Source: a virus
Length of the DNA stretch: 24,377 bases
Reading direction: 5' to 3' (one strand)
IMG/VR virus record: IMGVR_UViG_3300042010_000244
Location: 1-24,377 of that record
Shown: positions 12,027 to 24,000 of the stretch, piece by piece
How the letters are laid out: every line of letters begins with the position of its first letter
Numbering within the stretch: position 1 is the stretch's first letter
The notes under the pieces: model-generated
What the model was told of the DNA's origin: nothing
Seen by the model: the letters and a program-made list of their open reading frames with translations, nothing else
Databases searched by the model: none
Program-made: the position numbers and the translations under genes

Positions 12027-15000
12027 ATGGCGCCGAAAAATGGCCTTCCAGGAACCGTGGATATTATAAATCAGAAAACCGGCGATGTTGTGATGGAATA
12101 TCCGCAAAATGCGGATCGCGTCGTTAATCTCTCGCAGACAAGTGTGGTGCGCGTAAATGCTTCTCCCGCCTCGGTAAATTTTTACGAGCGTGAAGGAAAT
12201 GACCTGATCGTCCATATGAAAGATGGCTCGACGGTACGCTATCAGAAGTTCTTTTTCCTGGATGAAAATGGCCTGCACAGCCAACTGGTGTTTGAGGACA
12301 ATCTCGGCGCGCATCAGGCCGTATTCCCGTTCGCGTCAGAGGCCGGGCCGCTGACTGCCGAGGCGATAGTGCCGGCAATGGCCGACGTTGCGGTCGGTTC
12401 CTTGATCGGCGCAGGTGGTATTTCAGCGCTGGCCGTGCTGGGCGGACTGGCGGCAGTGGGGGGGATTGTGGGCGTCGCCGCGGCATCCGGTGGAGGTGGC
12501 GGCGGTGGGAGTGATAATGACAATAACAATGGCGGTACCACGCCGCCGGACGGAGGCACTACGCCACCAGGTGATGGCGGTAGTCCTACGCCACCGGATG
12601 ATGGCGGCACAACCCCGCCTGATGGCGGTGGCACAACCCCGCCTGATGACGGTGGCACAACTCCGCCTGATGACGGTGGCACAACTCCGCCTGATGGTGG
12701 CGGTACCACGCCGCCAGTCGAATCAACTCTGACGGTAGATCCGCTAACGGAAGATAACCTGCTCAATCTGGAAACCGTATCGCTCAGTCAGGTTTTGAGT
12801 GGCTCTACCCAGGCCGAAAACGCCGGTTGCCTGATTACCGTTATGTGGGGCGACAGCGTCTGGACTACCACGGTCAATGATGATGGCTCCTGGGCCTTAC
12901 TCTTCCCGCCGGAAGTGCTGCAAAGCTTTTCACAGGGCGAGAGCTTACTGCGAGTGCGTCTGGTGGATAACAGCGGGACCGCTCTTGAAGCCGCCCTGCC
13001 GGTCATGGTTGATACTATCCCGCCCGCGCTGGAACCGGTCGAGTTTGTGCCCAACCGTATTTTCGACAGCTCACAGCTTAACGGCGATAAGATCCTGCGC
13101 GGCTACTCTGAGGCGGCTGATGAAGGCAGCACCGTCTTAATCACCCTTAACGGTAAAACCTACAGTGCGGTTGTCGACAGCAGCGGCAACTGGCAAACCT
13201 CGATCCCACTCGCGGATCTGCAGGCGCTTGCCGATGGTGATAGCTACAGCATCACCTACGAAATCACCGATCTGGCGGGTAACGTTACCACCAGCAGCAG
13301 CGATTTTACGGTCAACCTGACCGCACCGATCATTACCGTTAATCCACTGACCGGCGATGATGTCCTTAATAATGCGGAGATCCAGCTGGATCAAGTCCTC
13401 TCCGGCACCACGGAAAACATCGCTGCCGGTCAGACGGTCACTATTACGCTCGGCGGGCAGACCTGGTATGCGGTGGTGCAGGGGGATGGTAGCTGGAGCG
13501 TGACGCTGCCGTCGGGCGATCTGCTGGCGCTGGGTAACGGCCCTGGTACCATCACCGTCAGCGTAGTGGATAAAAATAACCAGACTATTACCAGCAACCG
13601 TCCGATTACGGTGGATACCGCGCAGAGCGGTATCGCCATCGCGATTGTCTCAACCGATGACTACCTCAACGCTGCCGAAGCGACGCAGCCGCTGGAAGTG
13701 CGCGGTGTGACCACCGTGGTTGGCCCGTCGGTATCCGTGCTGGTGGAATTTAATGGTAAAACCTACGCCGCCGTGGTGGATAACGCGGGCTACTGGAGCG
13801 CGGTGATCCCGGTCGCCGATCTGGCCGAACTGAAAGACGGTCCGCGTCAAATCACCGCGACCGTTACGCTCGGCACTCAGAGCGCGTCCGACGCACATAT
13901 TCTGAACGTGGCGATAAACCATGTGCCGCAGCCGACGCTCTCCACGCCTTTTGTCGACGGGATCCTGAGCGCCGCCGAGCGCGACGTCCCACAGGGGATC
14001 AGCGGTAACACCGGCATCAGCGGTGCCGGACAAAAAGTCTCGGTGCTGCTGGGGGGTAAAACCTACACCGCTACCGTCGACAGCGATGGTAACTGGGCGA
14101 TCACCGTACCGCCTGCCGATTTACAGACCCTGCCGCAGGGTTCGGTGTCGATGGTCGTTAACGCCTCGGATGCCGCCGGTAATAACGCAACGCTGCCGGC
14201 CAGCGCCATTGTGGATACGCTGGCACCGGATCTGGCGGTGCTGCCGATCTCCGGTGACGGGCGGCTGGGCCTTGAGGATATGAACATCGCACAGGCGCTG
14301 AGCGGTATCTCGTCGATGACTGAGGCCGGTCAGCCGATCACCGTGGTGCTGAATAACAAAACCTACACCACAACGGTAGGCAGCGACGGTAACTGGAGCA
14401 TTACGCTGCCGTCAGCCGATCTCCAGCAACTGGTGAACGGCGCGAATGTGGCGACGGTTACGCTCACTGACGCCGCCGGTAACGCGCGCGTGGTTGAGCA
14501 GACCATTAACGTCAAAACCACGCAGCCGACCGCCACCGTCACCTCTTTCGCCGGAAATAACGGGCTGGATGCGGCGGAAATCAAAACCGATCAGCTGTTA
14601 CGCGGTACCACTTCCGATGCCGAACCGGGCAGTCGTGTGACTGTTACCCTTGGCGGCAATACTTATCATTCAGTAGTCGCCAGCGACGGCAGCTGGACGG
14701 TATTGATCCCGTCCGGCACCCTTTATCAACTGACGCCGGGGGTGAATACGGCGCAGGTGAGCATCACCGATATTTACGGGCAGACGGCGAACAGTACCTA
14801 TCCGGTAACGGTCGAGAGCACCCCGACGGCGGTGGCGATCAGCATCATTTCCGGCAATGACTATATCGGCGTACAGGAAGCGGCGGGCGTGGTCACCATC
14901 AGCGGTACCAGCGCCGGGCTGCCGCTGAATACCGAAGTGCAGGTGCTGGTAAACGACACCATCTATAAAGGTTTTGTCGATGCGAACGGCAACTGGAGTA

Positions 15001-18000
15001 TTTCGCTGGCACCTGGCGCGCTGTCCGGTTCTGTGGATGGCCCGCTGACGGTGACGGCCACGGCGGTAGTCAACGGCGTGACGGTAAGCGACATCCATAC
15101 CGTTAACCTGATCCTCAATGCGCTGCCGCAGGCGAGCAACGATCCGCTGTTTGGCGACGGCGTACTGAACGGCAGCGAAATTCAGCAAAACCAGACGCTT
15201 TCTGGTGAAAGCGGTGTCTCCGGGCCGGGGCAGACGGTGAGCGTCAATCTTGGCGGTAATACCTATACCGGCACGGTCAACGAAAGCGGGCAGTGGAGCG
15301 TGACTATCCCGTCCGGCGCGCTCAATGGCTTAACCAACGCGAATTCGCCGCTGCCGGTCACGGTGACGGTCACCGATATTGCGGGCAATACCAACACCAG
15401 CGCGCCGATCAACGTCAATATCGACGTCGAGCCGCCGGTGCTGAGCTTCGATCCGTTTGCTGCTAACGACATTCTGAACCTGGCGGAAGCCGGGGCAACG
15501 CAGACGCTTTCCGGCGTCGCCAGCGGCGCAGGGGCAGGGCAGCCGGTAACGATAGTGCTCAACGGGCAGACCTATAACGCCACCACCGGCGCGAACGGCG
15601 TCTGGTCGGTGGATATTCCCTCGTCAGCATTGCAGGCGCTGCCGGACGGTCAGGCGACCTTTACCGTGACGGTGACGGATGCGGCGCAAAACAGCACCAC
15701 CGCCAGCCATAACATCAGCGTACGCATCGATCCGCAAAAACAGCCGCTGCTGACTATCGATCCGGTAGCAGGTGATAACGTCATTGACGCCGCCGAACGC
15801 GGCGAAACCATTACCCTGACCGGTAAAGTCTTTAACGTCGAAGCGGGCCAGACGGTCACTGTTACCCAGGGCGCGTCCAGCTGGACCGGCACGGTCGGCA
15901 CCGACGGCAAATGGCAGGTGACCATTCCGCAGGGCGACCTGGCAGGGCTGCTGGACGGCAACTACGCGCTGGACGTACAGGTCAGCGATGCGGCAGGTAA
16001 CAGCACCAGCGCCAGCCGTCCGTTTACCGTGGATTCCACCGTCAGCGCTATTTCCGTTTCGCCACTGACCGGCGATGACCGGGTAAGCGTCAGCGATATC
16101 AGCAATGGCCTGCTTATCAGCGGCAGTTCGGTGGGGCTGGCGGAGGGAACGCCGATCACCGTTACCCTGAACGGTAAACTTTATGAAACCGCCGTTGGCA
16201 CTGGCGGGGCGTGGAGCCTCACCGTTCCGGCAGAAGACGCCCGCGATATCAGCGATGGCAACGTCACGCTGGCGGTATCAGCGCAGGAGAGCGACGGTAC
16301 CATCGTCAACAGCAGCCATGCGTTCACTATTATCACCCATGCCCTGCCTGCGGTATCCATGAATCTGCCCTTTACCGATGGCATCATGAACGGCAATGAA
16401 GCCTCGGCGGGCGGTACCCTGAGCGGCTCGACCGGCGTCAGCGGTGCCGGTCAGCAAGTCCAGGTGCAGATCGGCTCCGGTGCGCAAACGCAGACGCTGA
16501 CCGCCACCGTCGATGCTAACGGCAACTGGTCGGTGAACGTGCCGTCAACGGTGCTGAACACCTTAGCGGACGGCACCGTGCCGGTGGTGATTACCACCAC
16601 CGATGTAGTGGGTAACCCGGCGGTGCTGGAAAGCAGCATTGTGGTAGATAAAACCCCGCCGGTGCTTACCGTGGGGGCGGTGGCAGGGGACGGTATTGTT
16701 AATGCCGCCGAAGCGGCAGGCCCGATGGTGATCACCGGCAGCGCCACCCCTTACGATCCGGCGCAGCCGCAAACCGTGGTGGTGCAGATCAACGGCCAAA
16801 CCTATAACGCGCTGATCCAGGCTAACGGCGACTGGAGCGTCACGCTGCCTGCCGGGGCGCTGAACGGTATCCCGGATGGTCCGGTCAGCATGACGGTGGT
16901 GGCCACCGACAGCGCGGGCAACACCTCAACCCAGAAACCGACCTTTATCCTCGACGCCTCGCCGGTGAATGCGCCGCAGGTGACGATGAACAGCATTTCA
17001 ACGGATAACTACGTCAACGCCAGCGAAACCGGCGCGCCGCTGGTGGTTTCCGGCTCAACGGTGAACGTCGAAGCCGGGCAGATCGTGACCGTTACGCTGA
17101 ACGGTATCGGCTATCCGACTACCGTGCAGCCCGATGGCAGCTGGAGCGTATCGATCCCGGCGAACGACCTGGCAGCCGTGCAGGACGGCGTGCAGCCGAT
17201 CCTTGTCACCGTCAGCGATGCGGCAGGCAACGTCGATGACGCCACGCAGAATGTCACCTTTATTGCGCAACCGGCCAGCCAACCGACGCTCACCATCGAC
17301 AGCGTGGCGGACGATAACGTGATCAACGATGCGGAAAGCGGCAATGCCGTCCCGGTCACCGGCTCGTCGATCGGGCTGGCGCAGGGCGCCGTGGTCACTA
17401 TCACTCTCACACCGGGCGGCGGCACCTATACCGGTACCGTGGGCGCTGACGGCACGTGGTCAGTACTGGTGCCTGCAAATGTGGTCAGCGGGCTGACGGA
17501 TCAAACCTATACCGTGACCGCAACCGCCAGCGATGTCGCCAATAACCCGGCGAGCAACACCCAGCAGGTGCGCGTCGATACCGTCGGGCCGGCCATCAAC
17601 CTGAACAGCAGTTTCCTGTCCGATGGGCTGATCAATATCAGCGAATCCGCCACCGCGCAGACCCTGAGCGGCACCACCACGCCAGGCTCCATCGTATCCC
17701 TTGCGATCAACGGCACCTTTATTGAAACCCGCGCCGATCAGCTGGGGGGCTGGAGCATTGCCATTCCGGCTGAGGAGTTGCAGGCGCTGCCGCAGGGCGA
17801 GTCCTCGCTGACCCTGACCGCCAGGGACCCGGACGGTAACCTCGCCAGCCAGCCGTTGCCGATTAACGTGGGCAACACGACGCTGCCGACCATCACGCTC
17901 AATAATTCGCTGGTGCTGAGTGATGGCATGGTGAATACGATTGAAGCCGCCGGACAGAGCGAGATCACCGGGACGTCTACCGGTCTGCCGGTAGGCGCGA

Positions 18001-21000
18001 CCATCGCGCTGTTTATCGGTACGGTACAGATCGGCACCGCCACCGTGCTCAGCGGCGGAGGCTGGACGGCGACCCTGCCGGCTGGCACCTTTGAGCAGTT
18101 TGCGGATGGCCCGTACACCATTACCGCCAGCGCTACCGACGCCTTCGGAAATCCGGCGAACGGCAATCTGGGGATCGAAGTGGTGATCGACACTCCGACT
18201 GCCACGCTGCCGTCCACGCCATTTACTGATGGCACCATTAACCAACTGGAAGCCAGTACCGGGCAGATCCTCACCGGCACCACCGGCCTTAGCGGTGGCG
18301 GTCAGACTGTCAGTATCACCCTTGACGGCGGCGATCTGACCAGCCCGATCACGGTTGACGGTGCCGTGGATAACAACGGTAACTGGACGGTGCAGCTGCC
18401 GTCTGACGTATTGCAAAGCCTGAACAACGGCGAGTACACCCTGGCGGTAACGGTCACGGATAAAGCAGGCAATACCGCCACCAGTCCGACGGTGGACTTC
18501 GACGTGCGCACCGACGCGCTGCCGACCCCGGCGCTGAATACCGCGTTCGGCGATGGCGTGTTGATTAGCAGTGAAGTGGCAGACAGCGCGCTGACCGGGA
18601 CTACTGGCCTCGATAAAGCCAGTATTCAGACTATCCAGGTGAGCATTAATAACGGCCCGCTGATCACCATTGCCAGTGGCAATATTGACGCCAACGGTCA
18701 GTGGACCTTACCGGTCAGCGCCGGAACGCTCGGCGCGCTGCCGGACGGCACGATCCCGGTGAAAATTATCGTTACCGATACGGCGGGGAACGTGGTGTCT
18801 GGCGAGGGAAATTTCCAGGCCGTCATTAATAATGTGCCGGACTTTACGTTAGGAACGCTGTTTACCGATGGTGTGCTGAATAACCCGGAAGCGACTGCAG
18901 GTCAGGTGCTGCGCGGAAGTTCCGGTGCCATTGGTGCCGGACAGACGGTCACCGTCACCCTGAACGGCGTGCCATACAATACCGGCGCGACGGTGGATGC
19001 CAACGGCCAGTGGAGCGTGACGCTACCGCCGTCGGCGTTAACCGGCTTAACCAGCGGCCAGACGCAGACCGTGGTCGTCACCGTCACCGATGCCTACGGC
19101 AACAGCGACTCTGCCACGCAGACCTTTGTGCCGCAGCTGGCGCTGCCGACGCCGAGCGTGACGGATTTGTTTGGCGGCGACAACACCCTGAATATCAGCG
19201 AGGCGGCAGGGCCGCTGACCCTGACCGGTAGTACCGGCCTCGGCGGTGGCGGTCAGTTTGTCACCGTCACCATTGATGTTGACGGCGTGACCTATATCGC
19301 GGATGTCGATACTAACGGTCAGTGGTCCGTCTCCCTGCCTGCCGGGACGCTACAGGGGCTGGATCCGAACGATCCTCACGCCATTATTGTGCGCGCAGAA
19401 GATCAGTACGGTAACGTGCAGACTGCCGATGTGCCTTTCGATGTGGCCTTTACCGCACCGACCGTCACGATCGAGACGCCGGTGTTTGGCGATGGTTATC
19501 TGAATATCAGCGAATCCGGCACGCCGACGACGCTCTCCGGCACCTTTGACTCGCGCGATCCGGCGGCCACGACGGTGCAGGTGACTATCGGCGGCAAAGT
19601 CTTTACCGCCACCGTTGATCCACAAAATAACACCTGGACGCTGGCGCTGGACAGCAACAGCTGGACCGGCGTCGCGCGCGGTGAGCAGAGCGTGGCGGTC
19701 ACCGTGACCGACAATGCGCTTAACACCGGCAGCACCAGCACGCCGGTGGTGATAGCCCTTAACCAGCCGACCATTTCGGTGAACGCGCCGTTTGGCAACA
19801 GCGATCTCGACTGGACGGAAAGCCAGCAGCTGCAAACCCTTACCGGTACCACCAGCAACGTGGAGGTGGGACGTACCATTACGGTCACCCTCGCAGGCCA
19901 GACCTTTACCACCACGGTACAGCCGGGCAATACCTGGGCGCTGCAATTAACGCCATTGCAAATGGCAACGCTGGCTAACGGCAGCACCACGCTGGTGGCG
20001 ACGGTGAGCGATACTGCCGGTAATCCGGCCAGCAGCGGGCCGGTAAATGTCACCATCGATACCGTACCGCCAGCCTTCAGCGTGACGGTTAACCCGGTGG
20101 CAGGCGATAACATCATTAACGCCAGTGAGTTCAACGCCGCGCCGACGATTGCGGTCAGTGGCCAGAGCAACGGTTATCCGGCGGGCACCGTGCTGAACAT
20201 CACGGTGAACGGCGCGCCTGTCGGTACCGCGACGGTGGACGGCAACGGCGCCTGGACAACCACGCTGCCGACCAGCGCCTTCCCGGATCAGGGGAGTTAC
20301 ACTCTCGAAGCCACCAGCCAGACCGCGCCGAATACCGCCTCGTCGGTAGTGGTGCAGGTAGATACTGTCCCGCCGACGGTGACCCTTAATCCGGTCTCCG
20401 GTGATGACGTGATTAACGCCGCGGAAAGCGGTTCGTCGCTGACCCTGAGCGGCACCGCCAGCCTGTCCGAAGCCGGACGCTCGGTGTCAGTCACCATGAA
20501 CAACAAAACCTACTATGCGGTGGTCAATGCCGACGGCAGCTGGTCTGCGGTCGTACCGCAGGCGGATGTCGCCGCGCTGCCGCCGGGCAGTAATCCGGTG
20601 GTCGCCCAACTGAGCGATGCGGCGGGGAACGAGGCGCTGGACGGCAGGAGCATCAGTGTCGATAGTGATGGCCCGCTGCTGGAGGTCAACGCCCTCAGCC
20701 TGCCGCCGGTACTTAATACGGTGGCGGCGGGTACTGGCCTGCTGGTGGAAGGGCGCGGCGAACCGGGTAACACCGTCACGGTCACCCTCGGGCCGCTCAG
20801 CTGGAGCAGTACGGTTGATAGCAACGGTAACTGGAGCTACACCTTCCCGGAACTGGATCTGCGTACGCTTAGCGACGGCGCACAGGTGATCAACATCACC
20901 TCTACCGATGCGGCGGGGAATACCTCCAGTAACAATGTCGGGCTGAACGTCGCCCTGAACCAGGGACTGGGTGTACTGGTGAACGATGTGTTCGGCACCG

Positions 21001-24000
21001 ATGGCGTGCTGAACGTCGCGGAATCGCTGGTCACGCAACTGGTGACCGGGCAGGTCAGCGGCGACTATCGCGGCGCAACGGTGAAAGTGACCATTGCCGG
21101 GGTGAACACTGCTATTCCGACGACGGTGGTCGGCGCTGATGGCAAATTCAGCATCGAGTTACCGCCAGACCTGTGGGTCGGGCTGACGCAGCAAACCCTG
21201 CAATTACAGGTGGACGTGACCGACATTTACGGCAACTCCACTAACCAACTGATCAATGTCGGCACGGCGCTGACCGATCTGCCGGTGATCAATAACATTA
21301 CGGTGGCGGCAGATAACGTTATCAACCTTGTCGACAGCACCGCCAGCCAGGTGGTATCGCTGGGGCTGGGCAACGCAGCGAACGTCGCGGGCGTGGTGGT
21401 CACCATCGCCGGACGGACCATTCAGGGGACTCAGGATGCGCTGGGCAACTGGATCGCCACCCTGCCGCCGTCGTTGCTCGGCGCGCTGCCGGATGGCACC
21501 GTCGGCCTTGCGGTCAGCGTGACGGATAAATTCGGTAACGTCGTCAACGACAGCGCTAACATCACCGTCGCCGTGAAAACCCAGCCTGCTATTGTGCTCG
21601 ACCCTCTGTTTGGCGATGGCGTGCTGAGTATTCCGGAGCTGCTGAACGGCGTGATCAGCGGCACCGCGACCGGGCTGAATGGCCGAACTCTGAACATTAA
21701 GGTCGGTGACACCACCGCTTTCACCACCAATGTGGATGGCAACGGGAAATGGTCGATTGCGCTGCCGGACGCGGTGAAATCCGTGCTTCAGGGGCTGGGC
21801 ACCGGCAACGTGGCGGTGAGCGTCGAGGCGACCGATCAGTACGGTAATAATGCCGCGGTGGGCACAAACGTCGCACTTAATCTGCTGCCGCCAGTGCTGA
21901 ACGCCGTCACGCTGTTTGGCGACGGGCTGCTGAACGCCGCCGATGCGCTGCTGACGCAGACCATTACCGGCAGCGTCGGGCAGGCTCCGGCAGGCTCCAC
22001 CGTGAGCGTGCAGCTGGGCAGTAAAGTTTTTGCCGGCGTGGTGGCGGGTAACGGCACCTTCAGCATTAACGTCAGCCCGACGGATCTCGCCACCCTGGCA
22101 GACGGTACGCTGACGCCAGTCGTCACCATTCAGACGCCGGACGGCAACACCACCACCAGCAACGGTCCGGCGATCAAAGTCGGGCTGACCAATCTGCCGA
22201 CGGTGGGGGTTAACCTCGGGACGCTGTTTGGTGGCGATGGCTATCTGAGCCGTGCGGAAGCGGATGTGGCGCAGACGATCAGCGGCGTCACCAGCCTTGC
22301 CAGCGGTACCGTCACCGTGCGCGTCGGCAGCGCCACGCTGACCGGCACCATCAACAACGGCACCTGGTCGGTGAGCGTTCCGTCTGCGGTCCTGAAAGGA
22401 TTAGCCGATGGTAATGTCACCGTCAGCGCCAGCGTGCGTGATGACGTAGGCAACCAGGGCACCGGCTCTCAGCTGGTGAACGCCATCGTTAATGCACTAC
22501 CGACTGTCAGCCTGAATACGCCGTTTGGCGACGGCAACCTGAGCCTGTCGGATCTGCTGGGCGCGCAGGTGCTTAACGGCACCACCACTAATCTGGCAGC
22601 AGGCACTGCCCTGACCGTTACCCTCGGCGGCCTGACCTTTAACACCACCGTCGGCAGCGACGGCAGCTGGCGCTTACCGTTGCCGACCGCCACCCTGCAA
22701 GGGCTGACTGACGGTACGCTGTCGGTCGGGGTGACGGCGCGCGACGTGGCGGGTAACGTCGCCAGCGACAGCAAAAATCTGCTGGTGGCGATCCAGCAGG
22801 CGCCGACGCTGGTCATCAATTCGCTGTTTGGCGATGGTGGACTGAGCGCCGCCGATATTCTCAGCGCCCAGGTGATCACCGGTTCGTCTACCAACGCGGC
22901 AGGCTCGCTGGTGAATGTGACGCTGGGCGGCAAGGTCTATCAGGCGCTGGTCGGGGCCGACGGCAACTGGTCGGTCTCGGTGCCGAAAACCGATCTCAGC
23001 GCGCTGCTCGACGGTACGCTGACGGTGAACGCTTCGGTGACAAACCCGGCAGGCAACGTGGCGGGCACCAGTGGATTGCTGAACGTCATTACCCACAGTT
23101 TGCCGACCATTTCGCTTACCTCGCTGTTCGGTAACGACGGCTTCCTCAACGTCGCGGAGTCGAACGGTACGCAGACGATTTCCGGGCGCATCAACGGGGG
23201 GATCACCGACGGCTCCCGCGTGGTGGTGTCGCTGGGCGGCACCAGTTATAACGCCACGGTGAATGCCGACGGCAGCTGGTCGTTGCCGGTCAACAGCACC
23301 ATCCTGAAAGGGCTGACCGGTGGGGCGCTGAAAGTAGGCGTCTCGGTTATCGACAAAGTGGGTAACACCAACAGCACCAGCGCGGATGTGACGGTAAAAC
23401 TCACCACGCCGGAACTGTCGTGGAACCCGCTGGCTACCCTCAACCCGCTGAACCTGTTAACCAAAGGGCTGACGCTGAGCGGCGGATCGCGCAACCTGGC
23501 GCCGAACTCGGTGGTGCATCTGTCACTGCTGAACGGTACGGTCAGCACCACCGCCGTCACTGACGCCAGCGGTAACTGGTCAACGACGCTCAACCTTGGG
23601 CTGAACATCCTTAGTCTGCTGTCGCTGACCAGCGTGGTTAACCTGTATGCCACTGACGAAGCGGGTAACACCGGCTATCTGAACGTTGGCCTTGGCGGGA
23701 ACATCATCTCCACCACGCCGCCTGCCACCCTGATGGCGATGGCGGTGGATGAATCCAGCTTTGTGCTGCATTCCGACAGCATCAACACCGTAGAGGAAAA
23801 CAGCAGCGCACCGGCCAGCACGCTGACTGCGCGCACGGCTACCGCCGCCACCGGCGAAACGGAGAGCAACACCCAGACCCCGGAGGAGAGCGCCTACACC
23901 ATTGGCGGTGTCAGCATCACGCTGGCGGATGGTACCGAAGCCAGCGGCGACAGCGTACAGGGCAGCGCAGGCAACGACACCATCCACCTCGCCACGCTGG

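Noticed and set aside
12537-12716. CRISPR-like regular repeats
   Set aside because: The repeats are contiguous, have no spacers and are in frame within bapA.
17460-18416. Long minus-strand open frame opposite bapA (318 codons), with several similar ones across 12.1-24.3 kb
   Set aside because: They arise from the GC-rich, repetitive codon use of bapA, have low-complexity Arg/Gly/Ala/Val-rich products and no ribosome binding sites, and shift with each repeat module.
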